DNA from: Holothuria scabra | Lineage: Eukaryota; Echinodermata; Holothuroidea; Aspidochirotida; Holothuriidae | DNA length: 64,000 nucleotides | Reading direction: 5' to 3' | Assembly (NCBI GenBank): GCA_037179385.1 | Contig: CM074195.1 | Coordinates: 27,116,087 to 27,180,086 of the forward strand | Position numbers and translations under genes: made by a program | Shown: one piece after another, positions 23,296 through 34,358 of the stretch | How the letters are laid out: every line of letters starts with the position of its first letter | How positions within the stretch are numbered: the stretch's first letter is position 1 | Notes under the pieces: model-generated | Seen by the model: only the letters and a program-made list of their open reading frames with translations | Database searches by the model: none | Told to the model about the DNA's origin: nothing

Positions 23296-23530
23296 GTTAG
23301 GTTAGGAAAGATGTAGTTGTACAGCCCAGTTTCCAGCCAATTGGTTCAAGCCGAGCCGGCCACAGCCCCTTTTCCAGTTGTAGCTCACTGGTTGTTTTCC
23401 CTATTCCATTGCTTTTGCTGAGCACCACTCACAATGACAGTAGGTTCCGTTTTTAACTGAAAGTCTTCGGTATGACCAGGCCAGGACTCGAACTCTCAAT
23501 CATGGTACTGCATTCACTATAAGGTAGTGT
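23296..23530 (-). repeat. tRNA-related SINE (family E), near-full copy
   Basis: Body as in the copy at 23083-23235 (CAGTTTCCAGCCAATTGGTT, CAAGCCGAGCC, TTTTCCAGTTGTAGCTCACTGG). On the minus strand it is preceded by a tRNA-like head with box B GAGTTCGAGTCCTGG (about 23488-23502). Confidence 0.7.
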
Positions 23531-23805
23531 ACGGTTGTTCTATGGTAGATGGGATATAACGACACACCAACATCGGAAAGTACCATGTCCTCTAGATATA
23601 AAAGCTAATTTAGTTTAAATACTGCTTCAAATACGGCCCGGTTAAAGCTCAAGTTCGATTATTTTCAAATATGGTTTAAACTCGGGATTTTGGCTACGAT
23701 CATGTGTAGTAGGCTATCTGTTCTTTTCATCCAGTTTAGCTAGAAGGGGCCATACATTTCAAACTAATGATGAAAATGCCCGAAGACCGTGAGATTGGTC
23801 AAGTG

Positions 23806-23905
23806 TTGTCCTTCAGTGGACGGTACTGATAGCTTCTTCGAGAAGCACGTTCGGTTCCGCAGAACGGCCCCTTGCCAAAGGACGGTCGGGAGGGCTTTGG
23901 AAAAA
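23806..23905. repeat. Dispersed repeat 'TCCTTCAGTGGACGT', copy 2
   Basis: TTGTCCTTCAGTGGACGG, AGCTTCTTCGAGAAGC hairpin, and CAGAACGGCCCCTTGCC..GACGGTCGGGAGGGCTTTGGAAAA. Confidence 0.65.
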
Positions 23906-24129
23906 GACAACTGTACAAACTACGCCTTAACTCCTCTCCTTTATCTAATTAGTCGCCAGGCTTCCTTGACTGGCGGAGAACTTGCCGTGGGCATATTGCT
24001 ACAACGACTCGAACACATACTCACCATAAGATAGCACTAAATTGCCATTAAAGGGAAATATTGCGTTTGAAATGTTCCAACATAACTTTAAAACTAAATA
24101 GCTCTAGTCATTTTCAAATCATTCGTCTC

Positions 24130-24400
24130 AACAATAAACCCCAGCAATAGCTTCATCTCCTCAAAATATTATGCCCAAGAAGAGTTCTTGAATTTGCGTC
24201 TTTTGAATTGTTGAAAGTTTGGGTGAACAAATTATTTTCTAGCAAAAAACAACTGAATTTCTATCTGAGAGAAACCTCCTGAAAGGAAGGCTACCATACT
24301 GCCTTATATGTAATAATTTATTACAATTTGCCAATAAACGTTGGTTCTTAAAGGATGGAATCTCCTTGTAAACCAAACGCAATATTCCCCTTTTTAACAA
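24130..24400. repeat. Dispersed repeat family F, copy 1
   Basis: Shares with 52180-52470: CCCCA(G/A)CAATAGCTxCATCTC, TTGAAAGTTTGGGTGAACAA, 'CTATCTG(A)GAGAAAC', GGCTACCATACT and CAAACGCAxTATT(T)CCC. Non-coding; class unknown. Confidence 0.65.
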
Positions 24401-27030
24401 ATACCGGTAGTAAAATAGATCTCCATTGAAATATATAGGTCCACATACAAAAATTGACATCTATGATAAATCAGTATGAATGTTACTGGCTACTCTCAAT
24501 CGTCACAGTCCTTACCTGTTTTGGGGTTAGTCTGCTGGTGGCTTTCCCAGTACGTTCAAGCTGACATGCCCCAGGCTTCTCTAGTCAGCAGTTTAGGCTG
24601 CAGATATACACAACCCTAGGTCTATATACTGTTTGAAAACTTCACCATGTATTTTTTCTATAATAATCTACACCAAAGGTAACCTATTATGCCTTTGCGT
24701 AGGCAGTGCTAACCCCCATTTGATGTTTTGTTCAACAAACCAGACAATAGTAGGTTTTACAGCCTTATATACTTCGTGTTCATTGAACCCTTCAACTTAG
24801 TTTATTGTGTTTCGTCAGATTCAGACCGCCGAGACTGCCTTACGGACATAACTGCCACGGTTAAAAAGTCAAGCTAAACCACAGACTTATACAAACGGAG
24901 AAAGGACTTGAAGGTCACTGTTGCAGGACTTGATATAATCCAGTCTAGGCCTGACTGTACGCATGCGCACTAGAATGTCTAAAATCGGATGTAAAGTCAC
25001 AGAAGAAAAATAAGATAAGAAAAATAGAAAGGGTTTTCTTAACTAAATGGCAGAATCTCTTCTGTTTTCTTTTGTAGTTTTTAGTCATTCTTCTTTGCGG
25101 GCACGACCATTTTTACAGCGTGTAGTTGCCTCATTCATAGAACTTTCAACGGATCGGTTACACAAAAGAGCAACGGCCACCCTCCGCACCCTCAACGTGC
25201 AGCCACCGTTGAAATTGTGATGACTTCTCAATAACAAATTCCCATTTTCTTACCTCTTGGAAACTATCCACGTGGTAGAGGGAATCGACGACAGACTGGT
25301 TCTTCTTGGGACTCCTGTTGACAGAATCTCAAGCAATTCTTCAACATTAACACAAAACTCCGTTTACCATCCCAAGGACTGTTTCAATTCTCTCAACTCA
25401 GGCCCTGTTAGGTTAAATGGAGTTTTATGGCCCGGTTTACTTTATATGCACCCTATCAAAAGTAACAAAATCCAAGCTAAGTCCCGAAGAGATCTAATTG
25501 AAGGTGAGGGAACCCAAACTACCGCTCCCTTCGGGACTTACTAATCATTTTGGGAATTTACTCTAATAAAGAGTAACGCATCTTGCAAAATTAGTAGTCT
25601 TTTTACTGCAACTAGCCTACGTAGCGCCTGTGCATATTCATATAAAGTTTTGGACCAATTGCCGTTTTCCATTATTAATAATTTTTTTTCCTTTTGTGGT
25701 CTGAAAAGAATCGTTGACTGTCGCCAACAGGTTCTGAGGGGGAAGCATAAGGGGGGGGGGGGAATCGCAGCGATAAACTGGGCTAAAAAAGTTCGCCCGC
25801 TCCTCGACGGAACTAAAGTGCAACATTTTGATTGTGCAATTTTTGAAAAAAAAAGGTGCTATGACAAAATGCATGTCTTTTGGAATATTTCCCTTTCAAA
25901 TGCATCAAAATATCGACTGTATTGACTAAGGTAATCCTGTTTCTCCTTGGTATGTTAGTAAGTCATATAGTTATATGGAGTTTAACAGTCCAGTTTCGTA
26001 ACCGATTAGTTTTTAGTTGGACCATAATGTTAACAAAAAGCCCATCTGACGTTAAGAAGAAAAAGAAACAAAAGCTAAAAATAGTAGAAACATTTGTAAG
26101 ATGTTTAAACTTTTCATTGCTCAGAGTTAAGAATTAATACAAGCAGTTTCGCCTTAATGTTACATTTCTATTAAGAAAGAAATGATAGGAACGTAGGGCC
26201 GGTGGTCTGCGACCTGCACGGTCATAGCAGGGAGGTGTTACAACTTCCTGTTGTTTAATAGCTTCACTTTTTCTCCGCCCTAGCTTCTCCAGGAGTCAGA
26301 GTCTTAGCTAGACACGTATGGTGCTGAACGTGGCGACTCCCATGGAGAGAATATTTTGAAGGAGTAAATTTGTAAAAGTGTATTGTCAATGACAACTCAA
26401 AACCTAATGCCGAAGAGGTTTTCAGGGATACTCGTCACCTGGCTCAATTGACTACTGCCCTGCCAAAAAAGTAGCTTTGAAACCGACAAATTTCTGGACA
26501 AAAAGTACCATCATTTATTTGACCTATGTTTTGGAAAATCGAAAATAAAGGTCTTTCACCTGCTCTCTGCATACGTGGGTATAAATAAAAAAAAAAACAT
26601 AAAAAAATGAAATCAAAATTTTGCCGTAAATGATGACGAACAGGCCAACGAATAATCCTTACGAACATTATATTTGCTGAAGTTAAAGCCAATATCTGAT
26701 ACGATTAAGAGAGAGAAAAAAAAACCAAAGCGTTTTGTTAATCGGTTTACTCTGGATTCAAAATGAATTAATAATCATGTTTTATTTCACTACAGTATTT
26801 TAAATAGCGCCCAGCGCTTGTGTACCATGACAGAGAAGGTTGTTAAATAAAGTTCATAACTGGAGAAACTAAATTAATTGAATATTTTTGTATCTCTGAA
26901 ATATATGCACCCGTTATATGTTTGTATAAATGTTTCGGTCTGGAAAAATCAAAGACGGATCCAATGACCAAGGGGCATGCACTCCCTATTTTCGCGAATA
27001 AAATGATTTTTCACCAGCTTTGAATAGAGG
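24401..27030. other. No gene recognised; scattered repeat pieces
   Basis: Fragments resembling the SINE body occur near 25413 (GGTTAAATGGAGTTTTATGGCCC) and 25972 (TATGGAGTTTAACAGTCCAG). A G run lies at 25752-25763. No splice-bounded coding segment or conserved domain was found. Confidence 0.45.
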
Positions 27031-27206
27031 GCTTTAGATTTCACGACGCGGACCTCATCTACAGCGAAGTGACGTCATCTGTGTCTATGCCGCTCTCGAA
27101 CGCAACGCGAAATAACGCTACACCAAGTTGTGAAATGGCAGGGGGAAATGCAATAGGTGACGTCATTGCGTTGTAGCTGATGTCAGTCCGTCTTGCAATC
27201 TAAAGC
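27031..27206. mobile_element. 176-bp MITE with a CRE in each arm
   Basis: Left end GCTTTAGATTTCACGACGCG and right end CAAGACGG..-type inverse (…CCGTCTTGCAATCTAAAGC). Long inverted arms continue through GAC.TCA.CTACA.CG.A to TGACGTCA, present at 27070-27077 and 27158-27165. No coding. Target duplication not clear. Confidence 0.75.
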
Positions 27207-27227
27207 TCACTAATATCTCCCAGTCTC

Positions 27228-27581
27228 AGACTTCCTATACATGTAATGAGCATTCAACCAAAACAAAGCGTAGCAAGATGGCTGTCTTCTAAGGTTCTGT
27301 GTGAAAGCTTGGACTTGCTCAAGTAGATCAACAGATGATGCAGGAAAGTTGGAACGTTTCCAAACAATGCAAGGTAAGGTCAAAATCACCGCACGTATAA
27401 CAGAAATGTGATATTGCTTCCCATGCAAGTTTAACTTTTGTCTAAAATAATGCAGAGTCGTCGTCAAATCATACAAATTAAAGTTTCACGGTGGCCATTG
27501 TGGTGCGCCATTTTTTACCGGTGGCGAAAATTTACGGATAGTACGTACGTTACAAGCTCTGTCCATGTAAATAAGAAGTCG
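27228..27581. mobile_element. MITE family A, copy 3 (inverted)
   Basis: Starts AGACTTCCTATACATG and ends GCTCTGTCCATGTAAATAAG then AAGTC. The interior reads as the reverse complement of copies 1 and 2 (AGCTTGGACTTGCTCAAG, AAGGTCAAAATCACCGCACGTA). Confidence 0.7.
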
Positions 27582-29006
27582 GTGCTCTGAGTCCACTCTC
27601 AAGGTATATGGTCGAAAGAAACGGCAACTGCATAGGCTACTTAAAAACAAGTTAGGCACAAATGATACGTTGGCGACTATGAAAATTTGCATCTGGCAAA
27701 TGATCTCCATACATTTTCCAAAACTGCTTTCTATAAAGTTCAAACCTTTCTTTGCATCTTACACTTTCTGTTGCGCCACACCCCCTTGCTGAGATTCCTG
27801 GATCCGACCCTGGGAGTGTTAGATACGGTATACGACCCTATCGAGGCATGAGTAACCACGAAACTTGTCATATTTTCTGAGTGTCATTAAAGATCATATT
27901 TTGGTAATGTCACATTTTCCTCTCCCCGAAAAGGCCGGTTTATGGCCTTATTCTTCCTTTAGGAGAGTGCTACGGAGTAACTTCTACCTACGTCACAAAC
28001 CCCGAGTCTTTTAACCGGCACATAAAACATTTAGTGTAGCTATCTGAGAAACAACTGACTACCCACGTGTGAGTGTTGCACAAAAACAGTGTTGATATTT
28101 GCCCGGAAGTGGGCGTGGTTTCCCCAATTGTGACGTAATGCGAAAGCACTCTACATGGTTATTAATCTACATACACGCCCGTAAATCTGATTACTACAAG
28201 GACAAATGAGGTTAAATTGGTTTTTTCAGAAACATTTGGGTTTGTTTCAAAGTAAAGGACACGGTTACGTGAACCAGGAACATTTGGCCTGTTTCTCCCA
28301 TAACTACTAAGGTGTCAAAATTACAAAACAATTCCCTTTAAATTAGGCCATAGATTTATCTGCACACACACATATTCACACAAAATATCTGACCTTAAGC
28401 CCGCAGAGTCTAGTAATGATAGAAATCACACAAATTTCCAAAACAGTCTTATTTCACATCCTAATGTGAAAAGTCATTAAACATAGATTGAGAGACTTTT
28501 AACGGACTGGAAGCAGAACAAAATCAATTGCCAATTTTCGTAATTTGCAAGACAATTTTAAATATATAATTCTCGACTTCTTTTATCACTCTTTCGAATT
28601 TTCATTCAAACATGACAATGTCAAAACCGCCGAGCCCTGAGCCAAGCTTAATCTGCCTTGAAACCCCCTCCCCCCCACCTTTCTTGTGTCGCTCGACAAA
28701 ACTCTACTAAATTCATACATTGCTTGACGATGGTATACCCTTTGCAGTACTGATACTCTCTGTAATTCTCCCCCATCCACCCCAATCTTCTCAGGCTAGA
28801 ATTCCTTGTTAAGAATCTAGCAAAGCTATAATCAAACATCAGCTCTTCAGATTGAAACAGTGTCTAGAAAGAGCGTCGTATCCCTCACTCGATTTCTAAG
28901 GTCAGCACAAACATTCCATTTAATTAAAAAATAGAACGACTACCCTTCTGAAGTAAAACATATTTGAAGTTTATCTGTCCATTAAATCCTGTTTACTGTT
29001 TACATT
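27582..29006. other. 3' flank of the receptor gene; nothing else recognised
   Basis: AT-rich, short open frames only. It should hold the receptor's 3' UTR on the minus strand; no clear poly(A) signal could be assigned. Confidence 0.5.
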
Positions 29007-32000
29007 TTAAAGGAAAACTTCTTCAAAAGTGTCCCCGTCTTCTGTTGCCTTGTTAATTGTGTTTTCCTCTGATTTATTAATACTGCCCTCACTATTCACA
29101 TCATCAGTATTTGAATTTGTCCCAATTCGACTGCCTTCTTTAAGTTCAATTTCCTTTCTCTCTAAAATACTGTTCACTTCCAATCCAAACTCGGATTTGC
29201 CAAATGTTTTAAACCTGACCTCCTCTGACACAGATATTTTGTTTACTGATGAGCGAGGGGAGTCCACGCCGGTGGATGTGGACGCCCGGGTGTGTCTCCC
29301 TTTGCGAGTCCCCCTTACAAGGCTTACGTACAACATCAATACCCTCTTATTACAGAAGAAGGCTAGGAATATGAAAACGCCCTGCAGGCATACGAGGACC
29401 AAAAATAAGGTCCACAGGGCCCCCAATGAGCTCAGTGCAGCAGCGTACCCGAAGATCCACCCAAAGCCAGTTGTGGTCAATAGTTTGATATACACAGCAA
29501 TATCTTTCTTTGCATTGGCAGAATTGTATTTGGTGGCGCTGTTGAATTTAGACGATTTGATACCATGGATAGCAAAAATAAATAAAGTATAGTTCGACAG
29601 GAGGATGATGGAGGCGGGGATTGTAAAGAGGAAGATAAACCCGTTAGGATCATTTATCCAACAGGAGATATAACGCCCATACCACATAGGGAATGGACCA
29701 CATTCGCAAAAGTTAAAGAGGATCCCCAACCCTACCACCAAACCGGGGACTCCCCACCCAAACACCGAATACAAGACATACCGTTTCTTTCTAGGGCATG
29801 TGGATTTAAAACGAATGAAAATGCGCCTTTTGTGCCCGCCAAATGTAAGATACGCATCAAATGCGATACTTGTCATCCAACACAAATTAGCAAGGGTAAA
29901 GTAATGCATTAAAATAGCGCTCGCTACGCAGATGTTTTGCCCGACCTTATCGTTGACTGTCATTTGTAAGCTGGTATTGCAACACATGTTTGCAATCATC
30001 AGACCTAATAAATTCAGTCCCGGAAGGGTTCGTAGCTCCCGAAAGATCAAATACGTCACAATAGTAAGTATAAGGCAAATATCGGAAATAAGTCCAAAAA
30101 TTAAAGACATGTAAATCTGACCTATAGAAAATCCAAAGAAAAACACATAAATTTCACTTATTTCACTGGAGAAGTTTGAACAAACAACGAGATGGGTATC
30201 AGATATCTCATATTGGCCAGGATGATATACACGTCCGCCATCGACAACTGCAGTGTTGTTGGGATATAAGATGTATTCCGTCGAATTGTACTTGATCCGA
30301 GGGCAGTCTGGCGGCAAAACAGTGGTGGGATCGCAAATCAATACATAAAACTCTTGTTGATCCCAAACTTGATCCGGATCGTAAGAGAAGAAGAGAGTAT
30401 CATTGCAGTCATGCCACTCGGATTGACCAGGGATCGTGACAGTCAAACACTCGGGATCCGATCCCTTATCGACTAGAAGTTCAGAAGAAGGGCGGATGCT
30501 AAAAGTGTCGTTGCATTGTTTGCAGATGGTCCAGAACTTGAGAAACTTTTCAGAGACGACAATGATAAACGATTTAAAATCCAAACCATTGGTGTCGACT
30601 TCCTTGTCGTCTACATATACCTCATAATCTGCAGCCACTTGAACAGAATCTTCTGGATCGAAGCTGTCCAGTAGTTCTTTCAAATTATTTTCACCACGTG
30701 ACAAATCGAATGAAGGAAAGTTCGGGATGTACGTGACCACGATATGCAGCTCACCATTTCCAGATGCGTTAAACGTGACATCTAATTCTGTATTGTTCAT
30801 CCAACGTGGACGCACAGGGTAGAATGCGTACGTTGAGTTCTCAAATCGGTTCCAGAATTCAAATTCACTGGCATTGAAAAACTGAATTATTCGCTGAATT
30901 ACCGAGTGGTTTTTGAAAAATTCAAAAACAGGTTTGCCGTCCATACTTACATTCACAGTTATAATGAGTTTGACATTTGGGGTAGCGTTCTTGCTACTGA
31001 TGACGTCAGAAACAAACTCGGTAAATTCATTGATGATCGCTTTTACGTCCACACTTAAAACACACTGGTTGTTCTCGAGGACGTAGCCTTGCCCACAATG
31101 AATTTGTCTGCACTGTCCCCAAAACGGATCGAACACCGCACCGTAAGGACATTCGTGAACGATAGGAACTATATACCGATCGTTTTCGTTCACTACTACC
31201 GTGCGCGTCATGTCGGAATTGTAATTAGTAATCACGTGATGTAATTCATCCGTAGAATCTAAATCGTCGCTTTCAGACATGAAAAGTTTTCCACAAAAAT
31301 CGACGTGTTCAATAACACCTTGAGAGTTGGAACCGGGAAGATTTCTTAATACATTTGAAGGGAAAACCATCAAGCAACCATGACTTCTGGGCGGTAAACC
31401 GTTGCATGTGGCGCACCCGGTGTTTTTGTAGGTGACCGGGTTTCTCAAGTTAGTGGAATCCACCAGAGGAAACTGAATTTCGCTATTACAAGATTCTCTT
31501 ACAATATCAAACCTACGGTCCGCATAAATTGGTGGCGGACAAGTATTTTCTGTTCGATAACACGCTCTTGGGGGCTCCGAAAACCCAGAGCGAAAGTATG
31601 TGATACAATTGTGCCTTAAAAACGCAGCAAAGAGTTGCCGATTGTTGACGAGGTGCGTCGGTATCGATAACTTACACACCGAATCCAATAACATAAACTT
31701 ATATGTCCAAACATGGTTGCACTCAGCACAAAACGCGTTACGATACACAATTTTATTGGAATCTATTACCGGCAATTGTGTTACCATATCCTCTGGGTCA
31801 GGAGAGGTACATAGCTTTTCTACGTACGGGTCCAACCAATCGTCTCGGCACCGCGTTCTTGCCCAAAAAGCCGATAGAGGGTATTGATCCACTTTGATAC
31901 ATTCAAAACTTTGGAAGTTAACGGTATACGGTATACCGTCTTCATCCGGATAGTTTTGCGGGGAATAGTAGAATTCTTTGACGGAAAATTCCACAGGCAC

Positions 32001-32375
32001 GTTTTCTTGGGAAGCATTAAAACAAAATTTGTCGTAGTCAAAGCAACAGTCGCCGTACATTTTGCATCGCGAATCGCAGAAGCAAATATTTTCGGTGGTA
32101 ATTGGGAATTCGAATGAGCTCCCGTTCGATTTAGACTTAGAATTCACACATTCCTCGAAACAGGAATATGCAGAGGAACATCTGTTAGTGCGATCGGCCG
32201 ACACCAATCCCACAGTTAATGTGCCATGGTTTGATAAATCATAAACAGGAGTTTCCTCTCTGGTAGCGGGTTCGTATTGTAAGGATTGCCGATCCGGCTT
32301 TGGAGAATTTTTATCCGTCATACAATTCAAAACCATTGGCATAGCAAGAAAAAATAATAACTTGAACCACTCCAT
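29007..32375 (-). CDS. Methuselah/secretin-like GPCR with somatomedin-B-like domain, intronless
   Basis: A plasma-membrane receptor, 1122 residues in one uninterrupted exon, ATG at 32375-32373. Seen: hydrophobic signal peptide (about 2-17) and a Cys cluster C66-C118 with CxCDxxCxxxGDCCxDYxxxC spacing, typical of somatomedin-B domains. A long N-glycosylated, Cys-paired ectodomain follows, then a juxtamembrane Mth-like block (CPRIKYNSTEYILYP...DTHLVVC). The seven-helix domain is at about 745-1007 and the Ser/Thr- and Glu-rich cytoplasmic tail at about 1008-1122. Helix features fit the Methuselah branch of class B: ELRTLPGLNLLGLM in TM2, CWMTSIAFDAYLTF in TM3, the paired cysteines of NICV and ISCW, and IPASIILLSNYTLF in TM5. 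No GPS autoproteolysis motif is evident. The ligand cannot be told. The lack of introns suggests an old retrocopy or lineage expansion. The frame is fully intact. Confidence 0.92.
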   Translation of the reverse strand: MEWFKLLFFLAMPMVLNCMTDKNSPKPDRQSLQYEPATREETPVYDLSNHGTLTVGLVSADRTNRCSSAYSCFEECVNSKSKSNGSSFEFPITTENICFCDSRCKMYGDCCFDYDKFCFNASQENVPVEFSVKEFYYSPQNYPDEDGIPYTVNFQSFECIKVDQYPLSAFWARTRCRDDWLDPYVEKLCTSPDPEDMVTQLPVIDSNKIVYRNAFCAECNHVWTYKFMLLDSVCKLSIPTHLVNNRQLFAAFLRHNCITYFRSGFSEPPRACYRTENTCPPPIYADRRFDIVRESCNSEIQFPLVDSTNLRNPVTYKNTGCATCNGLPPRSHGCLMVFPSNVLRNLPGSNSQGVIEHVDFCGKLFMSESDDLDSTDELHHVITNYNSDMTRTVVVNENDRYIVPIVHECPYGAVFDPFWGQCRQIHCGQGYVLENNQCVLSVDVKAIINEFTEFVSDVISSKNATPNVKLIITVNVSMDGKPVFEFFKNHSVIQRIIQFFNASEFEFWNRFENSTYAFYPVRPRWMNNTELDVTFNASGNGELHIVVTYIPNFPSFDLSRGENNLKELLDSFDPEDSVQVAADYEVYVDDKEVDTNGLDFKSFIIVVSEKFLKFWTICKQCNDTFSIRPSSELLVDKGSDPECLTVTIPGQSEWHDCNDTLFFSYDPDQVWDQQEFYVLICDPTTVLPPDCPRIKYNSTEYILYPNNTAVVDGGRVYHPGQYEISDTHLVVCSNFSSEISEIYVFFFGFSIGQIYMSLIFGLISDICLILTIVTYLIFRELRTLPGLNLLGLMIANMCCNTSLQMTVNDKVGQNICVASAILMHYFTLANLCWMTSIAFDAYLTFGGHKRRIFIRFKSTCPRKKRYVLYSVFGWGVPGLVVGLGILFNFCECGPFPMWYGRYISCWINDPNGFIFLFTIPASIILLSNYTLFIFAIHGIKSSKFNSATKYNSANAKKDIAVYIKLLTTTGFGWIFGYAAALSSLGALWTLFLVLVCLQGVFIFLAFFCNKRVLMLYVSLVRGTRKGRHTRASTSTGVDSPRSSVNKISVSEEVRFKTFGKSEFGLEVNSILERKEIELKEGSRIGTNSNTDDVNSEGSINKSEENTINKATEDGDTFEEVFL

Positions 32376-34281
32376 TGTTCGCTTCGGTCTTATTTCTCAA
32401 ACATTTTTTTCCAAAAGAGAAGTATATCTTGAAAGCATTTGATTCAATAAAAAATATCGGTAGCTATTTAAAACTTGAACCAGCTGAATATCTCCCTCTT
32501 TTGTCATCTTTGTTTTACAAGTGTACAAACGAAAATGAGAAAAGTCTTGAAACAGCAATCTCCCAATGTAACTGTCCAGATTTGGTTTGATTTTGTTTAG
32601 TTCAAAACCGCTCAGATATCCGAGTACACAAACATGTGATTTAACAAATTAAACCAATCTCTCTGAATCAGACTATGAATAAAATTTACTAAACCGCAAG
32701 TTCAATATACAACTCACTAGTTGTTCAGAAATGTAACTGCTTCCAAGTATTGCTATGATATTTAAATCGTTAGCTGAAATCGCTCTGGAAACGGAGTCAA
32801 CAAAAGCGGAGATAAGAAACAGTCACCTTTACGCGATAGCAAATACACTGAAATGAGACGTGTCAGAATAAAAAATAATGCAGTGGCAAAACAGTCAAGT
32901 GGCTCTCTTTGTATGCCTAATAATTTTCTAACCAATGAAATTACTTGTTGGATCAGTTGTGATTGGCCTTACAGACTTGGCCAATCATAGAACATTATAC
33001 AGTTAAGTCCTTGAAGAGGCAAATAAACAATGTCTAAGATAGATATGGTACGTTTGTTGTCGACTGATGGATAAAAACACTCGAAAAAGCTTTATTAGTT
33101 TTTAACTCTCCCAATTACTTGTGGCAAGGGTAGTAACCAGACGCTAATTGGAACCTGGTCTAAACTTTTCACTTGTAAGAGGAAATTATGCCCTTGATAT
33201 TAAGGATTAAGTTTATGTGAAGTGTTTTAGCTGCAAAGCATCAAAATAATGCTATGTCGATTCTGACCTGCATCGGGAAGGAGGCACAGGGCAAGTACAC
33301 CCTCAAAATTAAAGGGAAGGTTTAAGCAAAAATTTAATTTTCATATGTGAAAGAGGAACCGAATCTACACAGTTTGGTGACAGTTTTATTCAATTCGGAC
33401 ATGTATTTCTTGAGATATTGGAAAAAGAATTCAGTAGATTTGTGTTCAAAAGTGAGTTTGAGGGCAGCAGAGCTTTTTTCACTTCCTCACATTGACAAGG
33501 AACGCTTTGTTTCACTTTGTTTTATCAGACTGTTTTGTTGACCTTGAAGTTAAAAGGAATAGGACCTCCTTCTGGGGGATGCAAAGTTTGTGAAGTTCTC
33601 ATGCCACTTATGCAATCACATTTTAATAATGTGTGATTGTTGAGGAGAAAATCAACTCTGAAGTTTAAAGAAAAACAAAAGACTGTGCCCTAATGTGGGG
33701 ATGTGACGTCATATGTGTTTGCTTCAAGTTCACTTTTTGTTAAAAATGTGAAACCTTTACATGCTCATATCTTGAGAACCACACATCCGATTTCAATGCA
33801 AGTTTCACTGAAATGCTTAGAATTAGTACCCCCCTAACATACCAAATCCTGTTGTGACCTTAAACCCTTTTTTTAAGAAGGTGCGTTTGGAGCCTTTGAA
33901 ACTCCTTGATGTCCTTGTTGTGATGCATCAAGTATAATGCATCTCTGTAATGGACAAAGAAACATGTATGGCGGAGATGAACTTGATTTTTAGGTTTATT
34001 ATTAAGGCTGTGACACCGTACTATCGACAGTGTTTTCCTACAAATATTTTTTTATAAACATTTTTGCATGCGTTATTTCCCCGTTACTTAAAATCCTAGA
34101 CAGTCTCTTTACATATGTTGACGTAATTATGTAAGGACGCTTTACGTCAGTTAATAAGACGAGCTTTAATGACATACCGAACACGAATGTGTTTACAGTG
34201 TCAACTAAGAAAAAAGGTAAAGGATAACTAAGGTTTCGAATCGGCGGTTCAGTTAAAATAAAATTCTGATACGGTGCAAGT
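32376..34281. other. Upstream flank of the receptor gene; no gene recognised
   Basis: Expected to contain the receptor promoter. No TATA box was fixed. A full CRE-type site TGACGTCA is at 33704-33711, far upstream. Otherwise AT-rich sequence with worn repeat. Confidence 0.45.
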
Positions 34282-34358
34282 TAGATGGAGTTTCACTGCC
34301 CAGTTTCCAACCTATTGGTTCACGTCGAGCCGACCACGGCCTTTCTTCCGGTTGTGGC
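34282..34358 (-). repeat. SINE family E, part 1 of a split copy
   Basis: GATGGAGTTTCACTGCCCAG, CCTATTGGTTCACGTCGAGCC and CTTCCGGTTGTGGC. It stops within the conserved TTGTGGC|TCACTGG motif, which resumes at 35706. Confidence 0.75.

Noticed and set aside
29240..29280. Hammerhead ribozyme core (CTGATGAG)
   Set aside because: No matching GAAA and stems; the sequence is the antisense of receptor coding sequence.
29029..32244. Several plus-strand open frames of 60-187 codons
   Set aside because: Antisense shadows of the intact receptor gene on the minus strand.
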